64,000 bases of DNA, from positions 1-64,000 of the forward strand of contig CAVUJG010000001.1 of the NCBI GenBank assembly GCA_963741755.1, given 5' to 3'. Both the position numbers and the translations under genes were made by a program. Positions 25,308 to 33,739 of the stretch are shown here, in pieces (within the stretch, counting starts at the first letter, position 1; the number at the start of each line of letters is the position of its first letter). The notes beneath the pieces were generated by a model. It ran no database searches. It had not been told where the DNA came from and saw nothing but the letters and a program-made list of their open reading frames with translations. This DNA comes from Sva-07 sp963741755. GTDB lineage: Bacteria > Actinomycetota > Acidimicrobiia > Acidimicrobiales > Ilumatobacteraceae.

Positions 25308-27629
25308 TCAGCCGCCGTTGGCCGCGGAAACCCAGGTGCGACACGGCTGGCCCCGAAGGGCGCCGCACGCGGCGGGTGCGGGATCGGGGACATCGACGCC
25401 GGGTACCACGGCGAGCACGAGCCTCGACGGCGTGTCGCCGCCGTGGCCGACGGTGACGGTCTCGCCGTCGCTGATGGTGGTGTCGAACGCCCACACGGGG
25501 CGGTTGCCGCCGGGAGCATCCACCGTGAGCCGCAGGCGGCTCCCCTCACGGAACGGATGGGCGAACGGGAACACCTCCACCCGCACCGGCGTCAGCTCGC
25601 CGTCGTCGAGCGGCGCCGCGTCGGCCTCGAGATGCGTCTGGACCGGGCGAAGCTCGGTGCTGGCCTCGTCGTCGAGCGCCCGCTGACTGGCGCGCAACCA
25701 GCCGCTCTGCACGTAGATCTCGGTGCCGTCGGGTCGCACCTCGGTGACCGTCACCTCGAGATCGGTGTCGCCGCTCGACGATCCCACCCACAGGTCGACC
25801 GAGCCGGATCCGGCCACGAAGGTGTTCTCGGTGAACGGCTCCGTGACGAATCCGAGCCCGGTGCCGTCGGCGAGCGCCGGCCAGTCCCACGTGACGTCGG
25901 CGTTCCAGATCGGGTTGTCGGCATCGTCGTAGAACGTGGCGGCGATGGCGTCGGGATCGGCGAGGTAGTCGTCGGTCCCGGCCGAAGCGGAAGGCTCGGG
26001 GGCCAGCGTGCCGCCATCGCCCAGGTACCACGAGGTGGCCACGGCGCCCGGGATCGGCCACGCATCCTGCTCGACCGTGAAGTTCGCCACGGGTGCGCCG
26101 GGCACGGTGTCGGCCGAGCCGCCCTGCTCGACCAGCAATCGCACGGCGGGTTCGTCCTCGAACGCCGCCAGCGCCTCCTCGTAGGTCATGGCGTCGAACC
26201 GGTTGGTGAAGGTGGTCGTCGACTCGACGCCGAACACGCTGGGCACGAGGATCGGCGCGATCACGTTGGCGGCCGCCACGTCGGGAACCTGCTCCGAGAC
26301 GTACAACTGGAGGAACTCGATGTAGCGCTGGAGCACCCCCGGGCTGAGCGACTCGGTGTGCAGGCCGTTCATCAGCGTGATGAACACGTCGGGCGCGCCG
26401 GTGAACCGGTCGAGCATCGTGGCGAAGCGACCGCCGGTCTGCTCGTCCTGCCAGGCGCCGGCGATGAACACGGGTACCTCGATCCGATCGACGAACGTCC
26501 GCGGCGCCAGTTCGTCGCCCGTTGCCGGGTCGTAGAACTCATTGGCAGCGATGGCCGCCGACTGGTCGGGGTTCTGCAGGCGCACCAGCTGGTTGTCGGC
26601 GCACATCTGGTCGCCGGCGTCGGCGCGCTCGCGCGTCCAGGCCTGACCGTACGGCTCGGCCTGGCCGGCGCGCTCGTCGCTCCACTGCACGGCGAAGCCC
26701 GTGTTGAGCAGGCCGCCCGGATACAGCGTCGAGCCGTACACGTCGTCGATCACGCTGAGCGGCGTGATCGCCGCCAGGCTCGGCGGCTGGGTGGCAGCGA
26801 CGAACAACTGGCTGATCCCCGGGTAGGAGATCCCGACCATCCCGACCCGGTTGTTCGCCACCCACGGTTGGGCGGCGACGGCCTCGACGACGTCGTAGCC
26901 GTCGAGCGACTGCACGTACTCGAAGTAGCCGAACGAGCCACCGCTGCACCCACTGCCGCGCATGTTCACGCCAACGTAGGCGAACCCGAGCGCGCCGTAG
27001 ATGCCCGCGAAGGTCGTGTCGTCGGGGTTGCTCGGCGCGTAGCCGCTGTACTCGATCACGGTCGGATACGGGCCCTCGTCGGCGGGGCCGGGTAGCACCA
27101 CGTTGGCACTCAGCGTGGTGCCGTCGCGGGTGGTGATGTAGCCGAAGCCGCCTGCCGGCAGCAGCTCCTGGTTCTCGTACAGCGAAGCGGGCGGCACCTC
27201 GGTGCGGTCGGCTACCACGAAGACATCGCTCGCCTCGGTCGCCGAGATGAGGCGGTACTCACCGGGGGCCACGGTTCGCACCACCAACGATCCGAGCTCG
27301 TCGACGACGCCGCTCGCCACCACCTCCCCGCCGGCCGCATCGACGCCCGGCTCGCCGTCGATCAGCGCCAGCTCGGTGCCCGGCTCGGCGCCGAGCACCG
27401 CGACCTGCTCCGTCCCCGGCTGCACGGTGAACGACGCGGGATCGAGCTCGACGACCTCGGTCGACTCGGTCGCAGTGGTCTCGTCGGGTGCAGTGTCAGC
27501 CGGCGGCACGGACGTCGGCGATGTCGCCGTCGAGTCGGGTGAACCGCTGCAGGCTGCGAGCACGACGGCGAGCGAGGTGAGCACCAGCACGCGACCCGTG
27601 CCGCGACGCGATGAAGAACGCGGAGACAT
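25308..27629 (-). CDS. CocE/NonD-family (X-Pro dipeptidyl-peptidase-like) hydrolase lipoprotein
   Basis: A 773-residue secreted hydrolase. The N-terminus is a lipoprotein signal (VLVLTSLAVVLAACSGS, Cys near residue 28) followed by a Thr/Ser/Pro linker. The alpha/beta hydrolase begins at about residue 155 (FGYITTRDGTTLSANVVLPG), with the nucleophile Ser in VGMVGISYPGIS (about residue 270) and an oxyanion region GVNMRGSGCSGGSF. The C-terminal jelly-roll domain of the S15/CocE family follows (about 520-773). Family members cleave acyl esters or X-Pro dipeptides. It stands alone; substrate unknown. Confidence 0.88.
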   Translation of the reverse strand: MSPRSSSRRGTGRVLVLTSLAVVLAACSGSPDSTATSPTSVPPADTAPDETTATESTEVVELDPASFTVQPGTEQVAVLGAEPGTELALIDGEPGVDAAGGEVVASGVVDELGSLVVRTVAPGEYRLISATEASDVFVVADRTEVPPASLYENQELLPAGGFGYITTRDGTTLSANVVLPGPADEGPYPTVIEYSGYAPSNPDDTTFAGIYGALGFAYVGVNMRGSGCSGGSFGYFEYVQSLDGYDVVEAVAAQPWVANNRVGMVGISYPGISQLFVAATQPPSLAAITPLSVIDDVYGSTLYPGGLLNTGFAVQWSDERAGQAEPYGQAWTRERADAGDQMCADNQLVRLQNPDQSAAIAANEFYDPATGDELAPRTFVDRIEVPVFIAGAWQDEQTGGRFATMLDRFTGAPDVFITLMNGLHTESLSPGVLQRYIEFLQLYVSEQVPDVAAANVIAPILVPSVFGVESTTTFTNRFDAMTYEEALAAFEDEPAVRLLVEQGGSADTVPGAPVANFTVEQDAWPIPGAVATSWYLGDGGTLAPEPSASAGTDDYLADPDAIAATFYDDADNPIWNADVTWDWPALADGTGLGFVTEPFTENTFVAGSGSVDLWVGSSSGDTDLEVTVTEVRPDGTEIYVQSGWLRASQRALDDEASTELRPVQTHLEADAAPLDDGELTPVRVEVFPFAHPFREGSRLRLTVDAPGGNRPVWAFDTTISDGETVTVGHGGDTPSRLVLAVVPGVDVPDPAPAACGALRGQPCRTWVSAANGG

Positions 27630-27735
27630 GGCGTCGAGTGTGACAGGCAGGCGGCGGGGCGGAAGCGTCGGGGGCCGCGGAGCCGCCGGCGCGAGTCCGA
27701 GGGCTGGAGGCGCGGCGCCCGGGTGTCAACGTGTC

Positions 27736-27830
27736 CGCGCCGTCAACTACGCCCTTGGCTGATGATCGCCACCTACGCCCAACATCGACTCGACGAGCCC
27801 GACGCGTGGGGCGACCTCGCCCGACAGCCC
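27736..27830 (+). pseudogene. Decayed toxin-antitoxin remnant
   Basis: The codons 27736-27762 read RAVNYALG and stop, matching the C-terminus of the MazF toxin at 35899-36207 (CRAVNYALGC). Directly overlapping, from ATG 27762, comes IATYAQHRLDEPDAWGDLA, which resembles the C-terminus of the antitoxin at 42393-42629 (IDATYAAAYAEHPLDEPDEWGDL). Nothing else of either gene remains. I read it as the scar of two TA modules recombined or deleted. Confidence 0.6.
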
Positions 27831-27864
27831 TGCGCGAGCGATCCAGGTCACGTACGATTCGACC

Positions 27865-28152
27865 ATGGCGACGGTGAAGCAGGTCGAGCGCCGGATCGAG
27901 AAGATCGAGGGATTCCGGGTCCAGATCCTGCACGGGCGGGACCGGCGCGACGTGCGCGGCGACAAGGCCGGCGTCACCCAGTACCCATACGAGCGGGCGC
28001 TCAAGGGATCGAACCACGTCAAGGCGTGGCGCGACCATCGCTTCGCCAAGCACTACCCCGGCTTCGAGGTGCAGGTACTCGACGCGACCGGCCACGTCGT
28101 CCATGGCGGCACGAAGCTGACGACGGTGCGCGACACGTACCTCGACGACTGA
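27865..28152 (+). CDS. Hypothetical protein, 95 aa
   Basis: A basic, soluble 95-residue protein with an alpha/beta pattern (MATVKQVERRIEKIEGFRVQ... then GFEVQVLDATGHVVHGGTKLTTVRDTYLDD). I do not recognise the family. TACGAT at 27853-27858 ends six bases before the ATG, pointing to a leaderless transcript. The first ten codons recur, decayed, at about 37967, so members of the family may have been duplicated in this genome. Confidence 0.7.
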   Translation: MATVKQVERRIEKIEGFRVQILHGRDRRDVRGDKAGVTQYPYERALKGSNHVKAWRDHRFAKHYPGFEVQVLDATGHVVHGGTKLTTVRDTYLDD

Positions 28153-28267
28153 CGGCCTCCGTTCGGCGACCCGCAGCCGTGGCGCGGAGCCCCCGCCTCC
28201 CGATCGGTCATGATGGAGCCATCGGATCGACCGTCGACCCACCAACGCCACGGCAGTCAGGGAACCA

Positions 28268-28679
28268 ATGCGAACCATCGGCAACATCCTGTGGTTGATC
28301 CTCAACGGGTTCTGGATGGCGATCGCCTGGGCGTTCATCGGCGTGCTGCTGTCGATCACGATCATCCTGCTGCCGTTCGGCCGGCAGTGCTTCAAGCTGG
28401 CCAACTTCGCGCTCTGGCCGTTCGGGCGAACCGCGGTGCCGTCACCGACGGCGCTGCTCCGGCAGCGCCATCGGCAACATCCTCTGGTTCATCCCAGGGC
28501 TCCTGCTCGCCCTCAGCTACGCCGTCTCAGGTGTGCTGCTGTGCATCACGATCATCGGCATCCCGTTCGGGATCCAGTCGTTCAAGTTCGTGCCGCTTGC
28601 GCTGTTCCCGTTCGGCAAGGAGATCGTCAGCTCCCGCGACCTGCGCAACGACATCGGCGCCGGCCGGGCGACGGCGTAA
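28268..28679 (+). CDS. YccF-domain inner-membrane protein, frameshifted
   Basis: Two YccF repeats of about 55 residues each. The first is NILWLILNGFWMAIAWAFIGVLLSITIILLPFGRQCFKLANFALWPFGR in the frame from 28268. The second, NILWFIPGLLLALSYAVSGVLLCITIIGIPFGIQSFKFVPLALFPFGK, is in another frame ending at the TAA at 28677-28679. One extra base near 28455 accounts for the change. Bridged, the product is about 136 residues with four membrane helices. Function is unknown in bacteria. The conserved second half argues for a sequencing error rather than decay. Confidence 0.78.
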
Positions 28680-28782
28680 GCCAGCTGCTCCAGCTGGACG
28701 ACTGCTGCCTACATCGACCTGACACCGCCTCCTCGCGAAACCGCTCGCCCCAGCGACCGGCCAGATCGGCCACACTGCGTCG

Positions 28783-29152
28783 ATGGACGAGGTCGATCCC
28801 GCCGACTTCTACACGGGCATCGTCGTCGACGTGTACGGGCCGCTTCGGGGGTCGGTGCCCGACCCGCATCCGCGACCACCTCGATCCGGCCGGCGCGGCA
28901 CTGATCCCGCTGTTCATCCCCGAACCGGTTCCCCCGCGACACCTCGGGCGCGTCCGTGAACACGTCGACGAACGCGGCCGCACGCTGCGGGTGTCGGCGA
29001 CGTCGAGCGACCGTGACGAAGCGGCCCGACTCCAGACCACGATGCTGCGTTACGAGATCGTCGACGGCGACGACCATCAGGTCATCGAGCGACCGTGGGT
29101 CCTCCACTGGCACGCTGCCGTTCGGGCGCCAGTGCTTCGAGCTGGCAACTGA
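28783..29152 (+). pseudogene. SAM-dependent methyltransferase remnant lacking its core
   Basis: The N-terminus DPADFYTGIVVDVYGPLRG is like that of class I methyltransferases, but the SAM-binding Rossmann core is absent. After a frame change near 28845 the typical C-terminal part follows: LDPAGAALIPLFIPEP...RLQTTMLRYEIVDGDDHQVIERPWVLHWH. A further frame change near 29108 would add FGRQCFELATEQ. About 120 residues of centre are missing, the same pattern as two other broken genes in this window. Confidence 0.55.
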
Positions 29153-29191
29153 GCAGGTCGAGGCCGGCCGACGGGCGGGGTACCGTGCCAC

Positions 29192-30100
29192 ATGGCCAAC
29201 ACTCGCCAGCCGACCAACGAGTTCCGCCGAGCCGTCGAGGACAGCCTCCGCTGGCGTGACTTCGAGCATCGTCCCGACGACATCTTCATCAGCACGCCGC
29301 CCAAGAGTGGCACCACCTGGATGCAGGGGATCGTGTCGTCGCTGCTGTGGCCCGCCGGCGACGCACCCGAGGAGCGCAGCAGCCGCAGTCCGTGGATCGA
29401 CGCCCGCTTCACCCCGATCGAGGACCTCCTCGCCCACGTCGACTCGCAGCAGCACCGCCGGTTCATCAAGACCCACTCGCCCGCCGACTGCGTGCCGATC
29501 TTCGAGGAGTGCTCCTACATCACGGTGTACCGCGACGGGCGCGACGCCCTCATCTCCTGGGCGAACCACCGCGGCGCCATGCGCAACGAGGTCGTCGATC
29601 ACCTCAACGCGACCGCCGCCGACGAGGGCCTGCCCCTCCTGCCGCCCTGGGAAGGTGACATGGACGAACTGTTCGACCAGTGGGCGAACGACTGCTCGCC
29701 GATCGCGCACCTGGCGTCATGGTGGCCACTGCGCCACGAAGGGTTCGCCTACTTCGTCCACTACAACGACCTCAAGGCCGACCTCGAGGGCGAGATGCGA
29801 CGCCTCGCCGCGTTCCTCGGCATCGACGTCCCCGAGGAGCTGTGGCCGGCGACGGTCGCGCGATGCGGACTCTCGGAGATGCGGGAAGATGCTCGCAACG
29901 CCGGACGGATCGACATGGTCTTCGAGAACGGCGCCGACTCGTTCTTCCACAAGGGGACGAACGGCCGCTGGCGCGACGTGCTGACGCCGGCACAACTCGA
30001 GCGGTACGACGCGATGATCGCCGAGGGCCTGCCCGCCGATGCCGCCCAGTGGCTCGAATCCGGCTCGCTCGCCGCGGGCCGCCGACCGCGCGAAATCTGA
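29192..30100 (+). CDS. Sulfotransferase
   Basis: A 302-residue cytosolic-type sulfotransferase transferring sulfate from PAPS to a small-molecule acceptor. The 5'-phosphosulfate loop PKSGTTWMQGI (about residues 37-47), the 3'-phosphate site TVYRDGRDALISWANH (about 109-124) and the C-terminal FFHKGTNGRWRDVLTPAQLERYDAMI, which corresponds to the RKGxxGDWK signature, are all visible. TACCGT ending five bases before the ATG suggests a leaderless message. No PAPS-synthesis genes are nearby. Confidence 0.92.
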   Translation: MANTRQPTNEFRRAVEDSLRWRDFEHRPDDIFISTPPKSGTTWMQGIVSSLLWPAGDAPEERSSRSPWIDARFTPIEDLLAHVDSQQHRRFIKTHSPADCVPIFEECSYITVYRDGRDALISWANHRGAMRNEVVDHLNATAADEGLPLLPPWEGDMDELFDQWANDCSPIAHLASWWPLRHEGFAYFVHYNDLKADLEGEMRRLAAFLGIDVPEELWPATVARCGLSEMREDARNAGRIDMVFENGADSFFHKGTNGRWRDVLTPAQLERYDAMIAEGLPADAAQWLESGSLAAGRRPREI

Positions 30101-30210
30101 TCGGCACGACGACCCGGCTCACAGTGGCCGGCGAGCAGATCCTGGAGCTGCTCGATGCGAGTTCACCCTCCCTCCACCGTGACACCGCCGACCAACGGGA
30201 TTCGGTCGCG

Positions 30211-31071
30211 TCACTCGAGGGCGGCGTGCCACTGCAGGAAGCGGTCGATCCACGTGTCGGACGGCAGGTGCTGGACCCGCATCCCGAAGCCGTGGCCACC
30301 ACGGGCATACGCGTGGAACTCCACGGGCAGGCCCGCCGCCCGCCACCGTTGGTACAGCTCGATCGAGTCGGTGGTGAGCCCGAGCGTGTCGTCGGTGGCC
30401 ACCGCGAGGAACATCGGGCCGCTGCCCGCCGGCGGTTCGGTCACGTCGACGCCCCGGGTGGTCGCATAGATCGGTGCGACGAAGTCGGGACGAGCGGCGG
30501 GATCCGGCGAGTAGGCGACGCGTACGGCGACGTTGCCGCCGGCGGAGAATCCCATGAACCCCACCTTCGACGGGTCGACGGAGAACTCGTCGGCGCGACT
30601 GCGTACCAGCCGGACCGCCGCCTCGCCGTCGGCGCCGCCCAACGGAGCAACCGCACTCATGTCGTCGAGCGCACCGCTCAGGTCGGTCATCGTCTTGTGG
30701 ACCAGCTCGGCCACCGTGTCGTCACCGCCCTGCACCAGCCGGTACTTCAACACGAACACGGTGAATCCGGCCGCGGCCAGACGATCGGCAACCGCGAAGC
30801 CCTCGCTGTCGATCGACAGCGCATGGAACCCGCCACCCGGCGCCACGATCACCGCGCTGCCGTCACCGTGACCGGAGGCGGTCGGCGGCACCGGCACGAG
30901 CGTCGGGGCGCTGACGTTCGTGACGACCTCGGTGTCCCACAACTCGCTGTGGTACCGGCGCTCGATGCCGGTCCAGCTCTCGCTGCCCGGGGCCGGCCCG
31001 TCGTACAGATCGATCGGCGTTCCTCGCATCTCCGCAGCCTGCCCCATCCGAGCGTCGCTCGACGACGTCAT
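30211..31071 (-). CDS. Alpha/beta hydrolase, BD-FAE/endo-xylanase-like esterase
   Basis: A 286-residue esterase-like hydrolase; an internal ATG (MRGTPIDLYDG, at 31029) may be the true start. The oxyanion segment VIVAPGGGFHALSIDSEGFAVADRLA (HGGG-like), the nucleophile elbow GFMGFSAGGNVA with Ser near residue 170, a late Asp (VATDDTLGL) and the His in YARGGHGFGMR complete the triad. No signal peptide, so cytoplasmic. Relatives remove acetyl groups from sugars or hydrolyse small esters. It is convergent with the sulfotransferase. Confidence 0.88.
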   Translation of the reverse strand: MTSSSDARMGQAAEMRGTPIDLYDGPAPGSESWTGIERRYHSELWDTEVVTNVSAPTLVPVPPTASGHGDGSAVIVAPGGGFHALSIDSEGFAVADRLAAAGFTVFVLKYRLVQGGDDTVAELVHKTMTDLSGALDDMSAVAPLGGADGEAAVRLVRSRADEFSVDPSKVGFMGFSAGGNVAVRVAYSPDPAARPDFVAPIYATTRGVDVTEPPAGSGPMFLAVATDDTLGLTTDSIELYQRWRAAGLPVEFHAYARGGHGFGMRVQHLPSDTWIDRFLQWHAALE

Positions 31072-31136
31072 CCACTCCGAACTCGGCGCCAGCGGCCCAA
31101 CAGATCGGCGTTCGCCGCCTGCGCGACACTGGCGCG

Positions 31137-31685
31137 ATGGCGTACGAGAGCCCGAGCTACGTGGTGGTCGAGCGGATCGGACGCGTCGAGATCCGCGACT
31201 ACGACGGGTATCTCGCAGCGGAGACCGACGTCGACGGCCCGCTCGAACAGGCCGGCAACGCCGGGTTCCGGACCCTCGCCCGATTCATCTTCGGAGCGAA
31301 CCAGGTGTCACCGGGACAGAGCACGAAGATCGCGATGACGTCGCCGGTGACCCAGGTGCCGGCCGACGACCGCTTCCGAGTGCGCTTCATGATGCCGACG
31401 CAGTACACGGCCGAATCGCTCCCCGTGCCGGACGATCCCAACGTGACGATCGTCGAGGTCGGCCCACAGCGACTCGCGGCGATCCGCTACAGCGGCCGGT
31501 GGTCGCAAGACGGCCACGACCGCCACCTCGACGAGTTGCGCGAGGTGCTGGTGGCCAACGATCGATCGACGACCGGCGAGCCGATCTGGGCGCGATACGA
31601 CCCGCCGTGGAAACCGTGGTTCCTGCGGCGCAACGAGGTCCTCGTCGAACTCGACGAACTGCCGTCCGGCCACCCGCAGCCCTGA
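31137..31685 (+). CDS. SOUL heme-binding family protein
   Basis: A 182-residue SOUL/HEBP protein. The start YESPSYVVVERIGRVEIRDYDGYLAAET, then FRTLARFIFGANQ and KIAMTSPVTQ (about residues 64-73), and the close WARYDPPWKPWFLRRNEVLVEL are highly typical. SOUL proteins bind heme or porphyrins, though bacterial roles are poorly defined. It is divergent from the esterase gene, 65 nt apart. Confidence 0.93.
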   Translation: MAYESPSYVVVERIGRVEIRDYDGYLAAETDVDGPLEQAGNAGFRTLARFIFGANQVSPGQSTKIAMTSPVTQVPADDRFRVRFMMPTQYTAESLPVPDDPNVTIVEVGPQRLAAIRYSGRWSQDGHDRHLDELREVLVANDRSTTGEPIWARYDPPWKPWFLRRNEVLVELDELPSGHPQP

Positions 31686-31785
31686 CGACTGGGATCTCAC
31701 CGCTCTGAGTTGCGGCACCCGGCACCAGCGCCGGGAAGATCGCCGGTGCGGTGGCGGTGCTGGCGGTGGTGGTGCTGGCGGTTCG

Positions 31786-32706
31786 TCACCCGAGGTCGAT
31801 CGTGACCCCGGTCTCGCGTTCGGCGACCTGCCACAGCGCGTCGATCGCACCGTCGGTACCCGGCCGGACCAAGGGCTTGAGAATCGGCGGCCCGTTGGTG
31901 GCGAACAACGGGCCGTAGAACCCACCGCCCGGGGCGTCGGGGTCGGTCGCCGCACGGAGTTGGCTGAGCGCCCCACGGTCGATCGACATCCCGAAGACCT
32001 TCACCCACTTCTCCGACAGGGTTCCGGCGATGCCGGCACCGCCCAACGAGTGGGTCGTGGTCTGCAGATCGGAGTTCGTGAATCCGGGCTGCGCCGACAA
32101 CGCCTTGGCGTCGACGCCCAGCCGCTCGAAGCGTCGCTGGAGGCCGACCGCGAAGTGGCGCATCGCCAGCTTCGTCTGGCCATACATGCCCCAGGCGCTG
32201 TACTTCTCGCGCATGTGGGGATCGTCGGGGTTCACCGCCCGGCCGCTGTGCTGGGCGGTGCTCGACACCGTGACGACGCGTGCCCCCGGTGTGGCCTCGA
32301 CGATCGGCAGGAGGCGCCCGACGAGCGCCCAGTGCCCGAGCACGTTGATCCCGAACTGCGTGTCGAACCCGTCCTCGGTGGTGCCCTGCGGCGTCGCCAT
32401 CACCCCCGCGTTGCACATCAGGATGTCGATGCGATCGTGGTTCGCGGCGATCCGGTCGGCGGCGGCTTCGACCGAGGCGAGCGACCCGAGGTCGAGCTCG
32501 ACGATCTCGAGCGACGCCGACGGATGATCGGCGAGGATCTCATCCCGCGCGCGGGCCGCCTTGTCCTGGTCGCGTGCGGCCATCACCACGTGTGCCCCCT
32601 TCGCAGCGAGCGCCTTGGCGGACGCGAGCCCGAGCCCGCCGTTCGCCCCGGTGACCACGGCGATCTTGCCAGTGAGATCCGGGATGTCGTTCGTGCTCCA
32701 TGTCAT
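31786..32706 (-). CDS. Short-chain dehydrogenase/reductase
   Basis: A 306-residue SDR. The cofactor loop VVTGANGGLGLASAKAL (about residues 17-33), the acidic-to-basic AARDQDKAAR after strand 2 (favouring NADP), the NAG motif MCNAGVM, the catalytic Ser in VTVSSTAQHSG and the YGQTK Tyr/Lys pair are present. It resembles the retinol-dehydrogenase/WWOX-like branch. TAGGTT ends seven bases before the ATG at 32706, suggesting a leaderless transcript. Downstream (31686-31785) there is only a G/T-rich low-complexity stretch. Confidence 0.92.
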   Translation of the reverse strand: MTWSTNDIPDLTGKIAVVTGANGGLGLASAKALAAKGAHVVMAARDQDKAARARDEILADHPSASLEIVELDLGSLASVEAAADRIAANHDRIDILMCNAGVMATPQGTTEDGFDTQFGINVLGHWALVGRLLPIVEATPGARVVTVSSTAQHSGRAVNPDDPHMREKYSAWGMYGQTKLAMRHFAVGLQRRFERLGVDAKALSAQPGFTNSDLQTTTHSLGGAGIAGTLSEKWVKVFGMSIDRGALSQLRAATDPDAPGGGFYGPLFATNGPPILKPLVRPGTDGAIDALWQVAERETGVTIDLG

Positions 32707-32783
32707 GGCCACGAACCTAGGCCGGATCGACGACGGCGTCGTCTCCCACCGGCCGCGCCGCCGCCATCGGTGCCGGGCGGCCC

Positions 32784-33533
32784 TCAACCGGCGTCGAAGG
32801 CCCAGTCGATGTCGGGTTGCAGGCCGAGCTCGGATCGAACGAGCGCGTCGTACTCGCGGGCGTGGGCGACCGCCTCGGTCCGGTTCCCCTCGGCGAGGTG
32901 GCTCCGGATGATCAGGGCATGGGTCGTCTCCCTGAACGGCTCGGTGCGCAGCACGACCAGACACAGCTCGATCGCGCCGGCGAACTGGCCGGTCTCCAAC
33001 AGATGGGTGGCGATCGCCTCCAACGCGTGAACCCGCAGGTTGTGGAACTCGCTGCGTTCGGCCTCGATCCACTCGTCGTACCAGTCGACCAGGACGTCCT
33101 CCAGGAACGGCGCCGGCGACCAGACCAACGGCTCCGGATCGTCGGTGTCGGCGTGCAGCAACTGGCGCGCCCGGTCTCGGGCGTCGTGGAGGTCGACCCG
33201 GACCACCCCCGAGAGCCCGATGTCGTCGCGACCACGCCGCAGAACCCCCGGCACCGAGTGGTGCAATCGGCTCATCGTCGATCGGAGTCGTCGCATCGCC
33301 GTGGAGGTCGTCACGTCACCCCACAGTCGTCCAGCCAGCCACTCGCGCCCGATGTCGCCGCCGCGCAGGCACACCAACGCAAGCAGCCGAGCCTCCGAAT
33401 GGGTCAGCTCGTGCCGGTGCCCGTCCAGGTCGACACCGAAGTGGCCCAGCACCCGCACCGCGACCTCGTGGTCGCTCCGGGTGGCATCTCGGCCCGTCGA
33501 CGTCGGCGGTGGCATTCGGTCCCCCGTCCTCAT
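32784..33533 (-). CDS. AfsR/SARP-type regulator with BTAD domain
   Basis: About 249 residues from ATG 33533 (or 33515). The N-terminal OmpR-like winged helix reads AVRVLGHFGVDLDGHRHELTHSEARLLALV...LAGRLWGD...AMRRLRSTMSRLHH, followed by the bacterial transcriptional activator domain with TPR-like helices (LLETGQFAGAIELCLVVLRTEPFRETTHALIIRSHLAEGNRTEAVAHAREYDAL). SARPs normally activate nearby biosynthetic or secretory genes. It is divergent from the papain-like peptidase (206 nt apart). A repeated CGACAACGAG at 33694-33703 and 33722-33731 lies in the shared region, the second copy next to the ribosome site. Confidence 0.85.
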   Translation of the reverse strand: MRTGDRMPPPTSTGRDATRSDHEVAVRVLGHFGVDLDGHRHELTHSEARLLALVCLRGGDIGREWLAGRLWGDVTTSTAMRRLRSTMSRLHHSVPGVLRRGRDDIGLSGVVRVDLHDARDRARQLLHADTDDPEPLVWSPAPFLEDVLVDWYDEWIEAERSEFHNLRVHALEAIATHLLETGQFAGAIELCLVVLRTEPFRETTHALIIRSHLAEGNRTEAVAHAREYDALVRSELGLQPDIDWAFDAG

Positions 33534-33739
33534 TGCCCTGCACGCCGCCCAACGTGGGCCTCCAGTATGCACGCGCGCTGCGTGGTTGTCGAGTGGACGC
33601 TGCGTGACAGGTTCGGCGCGCGACCTCGGCGACGCCCGAAGGACGTCCACCGAACAACCGTTGAACGCGAGGAGTGAAGGATCGACCACCGTCCGACAAC
33701 GAGCGGACACGACCCACTTGACGACAACGAGGAGGAGCC

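Noticed and set aside
30100..31338. Plus-strand frame extending from the sulfotransferase region through the esterase gene
   Set aside because: It covers the antisense of the esterase and out-of-frame SOUL sequence; no protein-like segment.
31725..31785. G/T-rich repeats (GGTGCTGGCGGTGG) after the SDR gene as a possible CRISPR or minisatellite
   Set aside because: Units are irregular and short with no spacers; ordinary low-complexity sequence.
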